A stretch of 64,000 nucleotides of DNA. Source: Linyphia triangularis (Eukaryota > Arthropoda > Arachnida > Araneae > Linyphiidae). Where the stretch lies: the NCBI GenBank assembly GCA_963978545.1, contig OZ021727.1:47467385-47531384 (forward strand), given 5' to 3'. Of this stretch, positions 55,311 through 64,000 are shown piece by piece; positions within the stretch are counted from its first letter, which is position 1, and each line of letters starts with the position of its first letter. The notes under the pieces are model-generated. The model ran no database searches. It was not told the origin of the DNA and was given only the letters and a program-made list of their open reading frames with translations. The translations under genes were made by a program, and so were the position numbers.

Positions 55311-57427
55311 TTTTACTAAAATGTGATAATTGGTTTTAAAAGTAAACGATTCTTTGGCATTAGAATCCCAAGAAAAACAACTTTATAAAAAGCCGCCAAG
55401 TTCTTAATGCAATGATTACAACCGTGAAAAGTATTGAGATCTAATGTAGAGTAAAGTTTAAAGTTGTTGTAAATTGGCAATGATAATTAATAAAATTATC
55501 TTCTCAAAGTCGTACTATTATACGAAATTAAAAAATACTTTATAGCTCATGTACCTCTATTGTTTCCCGGTAATTTATCAGTTTTAGCAATACATGTCCA
55601 TCGTATATAACAAAACAATCAACTTTTTAATTAACAGTTATTTTTCCATTTTCAGTACTAAATATCCAGCTTTCCTGTATCCAACTGTGCATACTACACC
55701 TGAATGAGATATAACTACCCACCTGGTATTTAAGAAATGGATGTCTTTTATAGAAACAGAAACAAAATCCAGACGGTAAAAAACATAAAAACTTACGACC
55801 CACAACCTCACTACAACCTTTAGATATTTTACGATGAATGCCACCTTCCACCCTACCTTATCTCCAAATCCTTGTCCCACGTGGTTGTGAACCATGAAAA
55901 GAATGACGTTGAGATAGAAACAGACAGACGTAAAAATCAATCTCAACGAAGACATTTTTTATTTTCTTTCCGCGTATGTCCGGAAAGATATATGGCATTT
56001 TTTACGATAAATTATTCAAAGATTCATTCGGTTTTCCCCCACCCTCTAGTCACATTTTTTTTACTGTCACCTCGAAACCTATAGGTTTTTTCGCTAAAGA
56101 CTATTATCCCCTACAAACTTCAGCTTCTGGGCTAGGACCGAGTTAGCTTGGGGCGTGAAGCTTGTTGATAAATTGTGTCTACTGTGAAGTTACAGTAATA
56201 GTAGAATAGTTGTGTATTGAAAAGAGTTATAACAATGAAAAACATATGATAGAAACTACCATATCTAAGATGTAGGGGATAATTAATTTTTGGATAGATC
56301 TTCTTTCTATAAAACCAAGCAACATTTGTCAATTTACGAATAAATGTAGGATTTAGTTCTGATTCAAATTTCAAAACTAATAAAATTAAACCATTAATTA
56401 TTGTAATATAATTCTATATTCTTAAATGAGTGACAATCATATAATTTTGGAAATTAAGGAATAAGTTCAAATGCGGTTTTCAAGTAGTGATACTTAGAAG
56501 CAAATTAATGATACTGCATGAAATACTAAAAACATAAATTCTGACTTTAGAATGCGTAGAATTATATTTCAATGGACATTTTAACAATTTAAATACCAAT
56601 TTAAAACATCATAATTTTCAGTAGAATTTGAGTTTTTGTTTATTAAAATTTACTAAAATGTGGTTTCAGACTAAAATATCTACGAACGTTACAGGAGAAC
56701 TAAAATCCCAAAAATTGTTATATTTTACATTTGAAATGGTTGTATAAAAATGGTGTTAAGTATAAAATTATTGAACTATTTTTAATAATGCTTACTGTTC
56801 TTAATTTCCTAAAATTATGAAAATGAGAACATATTATGCATGCTTTTATTTCATGGAAAAGTAAAATTTCCAAATATTGCAAACACTTTTTAAAAGCGTG
56901 AAAAAAAAACCTATATTTAGTTTTAAAAATACTTCATAGATTTTCATAAAAATAAGTTTTTATCCGACTTTAATATTTCAAACACGAAAAAAAGAATTTC
57001 AATACTTCAGAGTTGCAATTGTTTCTTTTCTACGCTGCATCTATCTGAAAGGAAAAACAACATTTACAGAATTATTTCTCTTCGTCGGAAACGTCTGTTG
57101 TTGGCGAACTGGAATTTTAAGTTTCAAATATATTCAAAGTTATATTTTCATCACCAATTCCCATGAGAAATAAAAATAAAAACAAACACAAATATATGTA
57201 CATTCTTTATTTTAAACTCTTAAAATCTTTGAACTACTTTTTTTAAGAGCAATTTGTATCAATATCTCAATGTGGTAAACATTTGATACAATTAATTTAA
57301 TGTTTTACTACACAAAAAATTGCGGCAAATCCCGAAAATAGTAGTGTGTTTTCATTCAATTGTTACATAGTTATTTTAAAATAATATACATGTTTGAGTA
57401 TATTATATATGAGCACCTTAAATATGA
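55311..57427. other. Non-coding DNA
   Basis: The less AT-rich part at about 55690-56160 carries overlapping minus-strand frames (55627-55955) without any domain I recognise. Confidence 0.4.
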
Positions 57428-57825
57428 TATGGGCAATTCTCTGCTGTAAACACGAGACATTTTAGCTCTTTTTTCTATTCATAAACAAATTAGAATTCTA
57501 AAATTAATCTAGCAATTATGCTTTTTTCTTTTATATAGATCTACTTGACGACAAAGGTATATGGAAAAATAATTATTTTAATTAGGTCAAATATGCATTT
57601 ATATCATCTGACGCACGAGGCACGTCCGTGTCCCGTACGATATAAATGTATATTTGGATTAAATTGGCTAAAATAATTATTTTTTCATATAACTTTGTCA
57701 TCAAGTAATATGGCTTAAAATAAAAACATAACTATTAGATTAATCTTTATTTTATAATTCTTATCTGCTTACTAGTAGAAAAAAGAGCCAAAATGTCCTG
57801 TGCGTCAGCCAGAGAATTGCCCATA
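57428..57825. mobile_element. Foldback/MITE element with almost full-length inverted arms
   Basis: The two halves are inverted repeats of about 170-190 bp: TATGGGCAATTCTCTG at the left end and its complement at the right end, then GACATTTT(A/G)GCTC and, near the middle, AAAAATAATTATTTTA. The centre (about 57610-57645) is a GC-rich loop, GACGCACGAGGCACGTCC. No protein is encoded. Likely a non-autonomous DNA transposon; target duplication not clear. Confidence 0.8.
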
Positions 57826-60800
57826 TTATATTTATTACAAATGAAACTAAGTTATTTCTAAGTTAATGAATTTTTTTACTTTACTTCTGCAAAGTTTGTG
57901 TTAGAATATAATATTTCAAAGGAAGGTTTCAGGGACAGTAAGAATAAATATTCTATATTTGAAAAATAAATAAATTGTACTTAAATTTTACCAAAATTCA
58001 AATAACCAAATTTTACCAAAGATATAATAAAAACTATTGTAATTAAATAATAAATTATGTCATTATAAAATTAGAAAAAACACCCTTAAATTAATTTATT
58101 CCGATTAGTCCACCCTTTTAATTTAACAATAAAATAAATAGCTCTATTTTATATCAGTTTATCATTCTAATTACTCAGTAAACTTTTTACATTATTTTAT
58201 ACAGCATAAAACTTTAAGAACTATTTTAATGATTGTTTCTTTGTTAAAAGTAGCAGCATATTCGAGAAAGATGAGCGACAGAGACGCAACCCGGAGGTCA
58301 CTAAATGGATAACGTGAAACACGACTGTAGAATGTATTAAATTATCCTACAGTTTCAAGCGAGTGGGGGTGGGTAATTTCGGTAAAATATTTCACGCTGG
58401 ATGGGAGCTATTTGAACGATGTGCAACAGTGCTAAATTGTTACTCGAGTCTATTTAGACGCTCAACTGATAATGCAGCTAAATGTATCAGTGAGTTTGGC
58501 AATAAAAATATTATTTTATAATACAGATTGATAAATGAATGTAATTTTAATCGTTTCGTAGAATAAAATCGTGATTGTATTAAAATCACCATTTTTCGTT
58601 TTTCTGTACAGGAAAAAGATATCTTGATTTTTTTAAAAAAAAGGTTAAATATTTCTTCTTGAGGTTTTAGACTCTCATATACTTTTCACATTAATATTAT
58701 GTGTTGCAAAAAATGATTTTTAGTTTCGCGAAAAAAACTTATAGATGCGTGTGGTAGGTTATTGAATGTATAATTAATTACAAGAATATAAAAAATGCCT
58801 GATATTGGAAAAGCATATAGATTGAATTGTTTATATATTGTTTTTGCTTAGTATCAATAGCATTATTTTTTACTTATTTATTGGCTTTTTTTTAAAGGCA
58901 CATTGTGTGTTTTATAATAGGAAAGTACATCTTGATAGCTTGAGTTTTTTCAAGCCATTTTGCAAAATTAAATAATTTTTGGCATATTTAGTTTAATAAA
59001 ATATTTTTTAATTATCTAATGACTTGTTAAAAGTAGAAGATTCAAATTTCTATGTAACTTAATATTTAAATGAAGAGAAAGGTAAATATAATTTAATACC
59101 CAGCTTTATTTTCGTATGTAAAATTTAAATATATGGTATGCTTTAAATACCTATATTAATTCGTTTTTGTAATATTTTCATTTTTTTTTAAAATATAATT
59201 ACTGTACAGTACAATAAGTAATAGTTAAAAATTATGCTTCAATAAATTTCCATTTGTATTAAATGTCTTTTAAAAACTATGATTTTGATTACGTATGGAT
59301 GGCTCTATGTAAATACTAGGTATACGACCAAAAACACGTAAGAAGAGTTTTTGGAGTGTACACTTCTACTGAGAGATACTTACTGTTCTGTAAATAAATC
59401 GTAAAAAAGTGTTGGAATAAACAACTACAGATAACTAGATATCTACAAAGCTAAAGAAAAGAATAACGAAATCTTAATTTCAAACATTATGTATCTTACC
59501 TGCAGTTTGCATTAACCATCCATTTGTAATTTATTTTTTAACAAAAAGGTTTGTCATAATTGCAAATTGCTTTGAAAATGTTATGGCATATAGTCAGTAA
59601 TTTATATAGTAGAAAATTGGGATATAATCTCAAATAAAAATATTGAATTAAAATTTTTATAAGTATATATTATATGCATTGAAATAATTTTAATTTATTT
59701 TATGAAGATAAAATTATTTATTATTTAATTTAAGAATATTTGAAAAATATTAATGTAGCCAATGTGATAATTTTTATTAATAGTTTTAACAGTAGACTCT
59801 TAAATTCTTATTAGACATAATACAATAAAACATACATGCTTGTATTTTAAACACACTTACATGATATTATTGAAAATAGCAAAATATAATATATCAAGAT
59901 GAAAATTAAATGCTAAAATTCTGCATCCCTTAAATTTGTAAATTCCGTTAAAACTTAAAGGAAAGGAAAATTATCTTAAGCATAAATCACATAAAGCACC
60001 TGAAGTATTTCTGTCGAATCAAAATTATCTTTTATTACTAGTTGTAGAAGAACAAAGCATTAAAATAGGGTCTCCAATGAATAAAATAATATCAGATCAG
60101 TCAAAAGGCTTATTAAGAGCTTAACTTACCCAAACATTATTATCTCTGGTTTATCTTAACTCTCATTTGCTATTTTGTTTTGACAATAATAGTTATATTA
60201 ATAACGTGACTAAATAAATACAAAAATTAGTGAGAGTAATTATGCAATTTGTTAGCAGAATATTAATTAAGATAAAATGAAATGACAATTATTCAAATTT
60301 CTAATAAAGATACAGAGAAAGATCTTTTATTGGTAGTATTCTGTATATATAGATACATTTTAGCTAATTAATATAACTTAGTGTCTTAATATTTTGCATT
60401 TCTTGAATATTGTACACGAATTTTCCATACAAATATAAAAAATTTGACTATTAATCTGCATTTACTTATTTAGAGCATATTAAAAAGCATTTTAACGATA
60501 TATATTTTTTTTTAAATTGTATGTATGATATAAATGTTTGAGTTATTTATAATTGTTTCTAATAGTTCATAATCCTTTTAACAAAGTCTCATTTTCCAAA
60601 AGTAAATTTATAAGTAAATATTAATTAAATTCTATTACTTATGCAACTTTCTAATATACTACAAACTATATTTATAATGGAGGTATACATATATAATTAT
60701 AAAAGAGTTTACTCAATTGTATATATTTTCGCAATCTCTATATTTTTTTGCATTTGCTTACACGTAATGCCTGATTAAAAACAATAACAACAGCCAGTAA

Positions 60801-61541
60801 TTAATACTTAAAACAAAACAAGAAATGATTTCTACAAACAAATCTAAATAAATCAAAACAAGCAATGACAAAAGAATAGAAGTCGCCCTTCTTTGTCGCG
60901 ACATGATTGATACTTTAATGTTCTCGATCACCCACAACAGAAATCAACCCTTCCCTGGTACATGAAGAATACAATGACCCCCTCAAGGAACCACACAAAA
61001 TAAAAAAGGAAACACAAAATCCCTCAAGAAAGACTCCAGCATCCCTCAACGTCATTTCCGCTCTTATGAGATCTTTTTCAAGATCACCTTACGATAACAA
61101 TGATAGGCTGCTGTTTTCTGTTGTTTTTTCAAATGCCAGTTGGCTTCTTCTCCGTTTCAGAATGGCAACATTCCAGTGGTCATGAGGGGGGCTCTGGGCA
61201 TTAACCTTAAACGGGGATTTGGTGGCGACGACCGAGCCGCCTTAATGCTTCTTACAAAGCCACCCTTTTATTTCAGAGAGATGACTTTAGTTTCAAGTTC
61301 TTTTTCTTGATCTCTTTATGGTTTGATGTGAAATGTAGAATTTTAGTGTTGTTTTTCTAATGAGTTTTGTTTCTCTTCTCAAGTTGCACTTATATTTGTA
61401 TGTTAATGTTTAATTTTTAGAACTATTATTTAATTGTTTATAAATGTTTAGCATTAGTTGATACACTTTATAGGGGCCCACAAAAATATTACTGTGAATA
61501 TTACTTCTGCAACTATTATAAATAAGTGAATCAATGTAAAT

Positions 61542-61544
<3 letters not shown>
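57826..61544. other. AT-rich non-coding DNA with islands
   Basis: GC-richer islands at about 58260-58480 and 60880-61270. The latter includes unique sequence such as GGCGACGACCGAGCCGCC. No exon can be supported. Confidence 0.4.

Positions 61545-61597
<53 letters not shown>
61545..61597. repeat. (AT)n microsatellite
   Basis: Uninterrupted AT dinucleotide repeat of about 53 bp. Confidence 0.97.
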
Positions 61598-61604
<7 letters not shown>

Positions 61605-63275
61605 GAGTTATATATTTAAAAAGATAGAGTTTAACTTTCAAAAAGGCAATACTGGTGGAAAAGATTTATTACAAATGTGTTTTTAAAGTTATATAAAATA
61701 AACACAAAAAATTAACATTTTATGTCTAAATTAACCAAATTAAAGTGAGTTTAATTTGAGTAAATCATATAGTTATTGAAAAATAAGTACATGAGCTTAG
61801 TATAGCAATAAAACAATCTATATTCGTGTTATATATTTTAAATATCTTAGATACTATATTGAATAAAATAATGTTTACATAATATGTACGTTGCTTTAGT
61901 TCATTACTTATTAGTTGAAAATAGTTATATTCTTTTAACTTGAAATCGCTAAATATAATTTGGTTACATTCTTTGATTTTCCTTAAAACATACATCTGAA
62001 CTGAAGTCACTTTTAAAATGCATTTTATTTCGGTCAATAATATTTTTCTCCTACAAGTGTCTGCATAAATTTAATATTTTTAATTTTTAAATTATATTAC
62101 CCATAAATATACACACTATTCTTCTTATGATGCTTCATTTTATTTTATTAGTAGTTTATTTTTGACTCCTGTACAGTAGAATTTACGTCACCGTTTTGAA
62201 AAATGATGAATTTTTACATTGTTCTCAAATATGAAAGCGTAAAACATCGTTATTTTTAAACCGAGTAGGTAAGCGATAATTATTTTTGCAGTTATATTAT
62301 TTGAAGGTGAATGTGAATGATCATCTAAGTGTTCGTAAAAAATGTTCGATCATTGAACAACCTTCAAGTCGTCTCGAATATTAAAGGTGCTCACTTTAAG
62401 CGAGCTATTTCCGGCGATGAATTTTCCCCATGAATAATTCATGAAATATACCATTTTCTAGTTTTTTACCGACGTCTCAAGTTAATTTAGTGAAAAGATT
62501 TTTTTTTACTAAAAAGTGCTTATACCATTCAAGATCCTTTGCTTGAGTGTTTTTTTTTTTTTTTAGCAGAATCAGGGATTTCGAATAGTTTTTAGTAGCA
62601 AATCGTAATATAAGTGATGATAAAAATAAATATTTTCAATATTGCAAGCTGCGAATGTATTTCAAAGTGGCTATATGCTTATTTACTCAAAAAAGGCAAA
62701 CGTCCAGAATTTTGTTCTGTATTTCTTATTCTTTAAACTACTTTTTATGCAACTGTTCTTTTTTAAATGTTTGAAATAAATTTTCATTTTTGAATTGTGC
62801 ATGCAAAACTTGATCGTAGTGTAAGAAAAAATTTCCTTCACAGTTTAAAGATTCCTTTTTTTCTGAAATCATAACACCATTAAATTAAGCAAAAAAAAAA
62901 AACTAATTTTTTTATTAATATGTAAATATGTAAAAATACGAAAATTCATCTAATATCTATTTACTCTCAAGTATAATTCCAAAAGCATATCAGAAAGTGT
63001 TTGCGTTTGGTTAGTCTGAATCAGTTATGGGTTAGATTCGAGTTGTCTATTTATGACAATTCAATGTTTTGTACTTTTTAACAAAGCCATAATATAACGA
63101 GACTAAATAGCATTTCATTCTCTGATAATACTCCCCATCAACATTAAGACATCATGTTCGCAATGAATTCAACGTAAAGTATACTTCAGCATATTAAAAT
63201 TAAGATTTATTTGTTATTATAGAACATCAGAAAATCGTTAGTATTCAAATAAAATTTTAATATATGCTTTAAAGC

Positions 63276-63309
<34 letters not shown>

Positions 63310-63685
63310 TGAGAAATATTGGTAAAATGGTCTGTCATTAAGAAGTGTAATTTTGCTTAGAATGTAATTTACTTAAATTGATCATGCACTTTTTTAAAAA
63401 TTTAAGAACACAGCACTGTATTTTTATGGGATTTGTGAGGAGATATTGAAATTTTGCTTTGAAAGATCCATATTTCTGGATACAATGAACAGAAAATCAT
63501 CTAAAAAACTAAAATATCGTAGTGCATGTTTATGCGTATTTTGATATTTTAAAATAAGTTTAGAAATCAATATTGGTAAAGAAACTTGCTTTTAACATAT
63601 TTTTTCAACCAATATTGAAGAGGATGTTTCTTTGTTATTTTTAAAATTCAAAACGAAAAAATTTCTTTAGAATACTAATTAGAAT
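61598..63685. other. AT-rich non-coding DNA
   Basis: No gene recognised. Contains a 27-base T-run at 63278-63304. Confidence 0.5.
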
Positions 63686-63955
63686 AATTATCTTTTAAAA
63701 TTTAAAAGTTTCTTACTCTAATAAAAAAGTGTATTTAAGCATCTAAGAATGTGCCATCTAGAATAATGTCTTCTTACTTCAACAAAATATATCACTCAAA
63801 ATGATAATTATATTTATATTATATTTTAAAATCTTTAATTATCTTTTAAAATAGAAGCAGTTTTTTGAAACTCTAATGAAGAAGTGTATTTAAGTATTTA
63901 GGAATTTGCTATCAAGAATATTATGTTCTTGCTTCAACAAAGTATTAATCAAAAC
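63686..63955 (+). repeat. Diverged tandem duplication, period about 151 bp
   Basis: Both copies start AATTATCTTTTAAAAT (63686 and 63837) and share AAGTGTATTTAAG and TACTTCAACAAA or TGCTTCAACAAA. Copies are moderately diverged. Confidence 0.75.
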
Positions 63956-64000
63956 ACAAGCCCTCAGCTTATAAATTAAAATAAAAAAAATTCGGGTGTA

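Noticed and set aside
55627..55955. Overlapping minus-strand frames of 74 and 105 codons
   Set aside because: Hydrophobic but without recognisable pattern; two overlapping frames in the same interval cannot both be supported and neither stands out.

Overview
The window is very AT-rich eukaryotic DNA, most likely from an arthropod and probably an arachnid. The support is short-intron gene structure, a tRNA-derived SINE present twice (about 26.0 kb and 55.2 kb), MITE-like foldback elements, decayed LINE and hAT pieces and long microsatellites. The arachnid guess is an inference from the SINE style and base composition. I found no convincing host protein-coding exon.

The main content is one complete, apparently intact Polinton/Maverick (a virus-like, self-synthesising DNA transposon related to adintoviruses) at 5770-21157, about 15.4 kb. 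Its ends are matching terminal inverted repeats starting AGTAGTATTAGAGGG, flanked by a perfect 6-bp target duplication, CTTCTA (5764-5769 and 21158-21163). It has two convergent gene blocks. The left block (+) holds a small spliced gene with a possible PC4-like single-strand-DNA-binding fold, the protein-primed family B DNA polymerase, and two tandem related cysteine-pair (zinc-binding-like) proteins. The right block (-), read from the right end, holds a small membrane protein, an A32/FtsK-type packaging ATPase, a small basic protein with a hydrophobic tail, a conserved Polinton protein of unknown role, a chromodomain integrase, a penton/minor capsid candidate, a basic core protein, the double-jelly-roll major capsid candidate, an adenain-like protease and a short unknown protein.

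The blocks meet in about 1.5 kb of non-coding DNA (11.78-13.35 kb). It contains a tRNA-Ser-like sequence that can fold into a perfect 18-bp hairpin, three nearly identical 215-bp tandem repeats and a duplicated stem-loop. The right terminal repeat has grown by tandem copying of a 199-bp unit, so the two termini differ in length. A likely working scheme is: integrase inserts the element; the polymerase, perhaps with the PC4-like protein, copies it by protein priming; ATPase, capsid proteins and protease build and mature a virion. Two small virion proteins carry a shared Q-[S/T]-G-[G/S] motif that could be a protease site, releasing one very basic and one hydrophobic peptide.

Flanks: 1-5763 has a LINE remnant, an inverted pair of a short repeat, and otherwise featureless AT-rich DNA. 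21164-64000 is gene-poor, with SINEs, MITE-like elements (36.6, 40.7 and 57.4 kb), a deleted hAT (48.2-48.8 kb), tandem duplications, microsatellites, and several isolated GC-richer islands that may be conserved non-coding elements or unrecognised exons.
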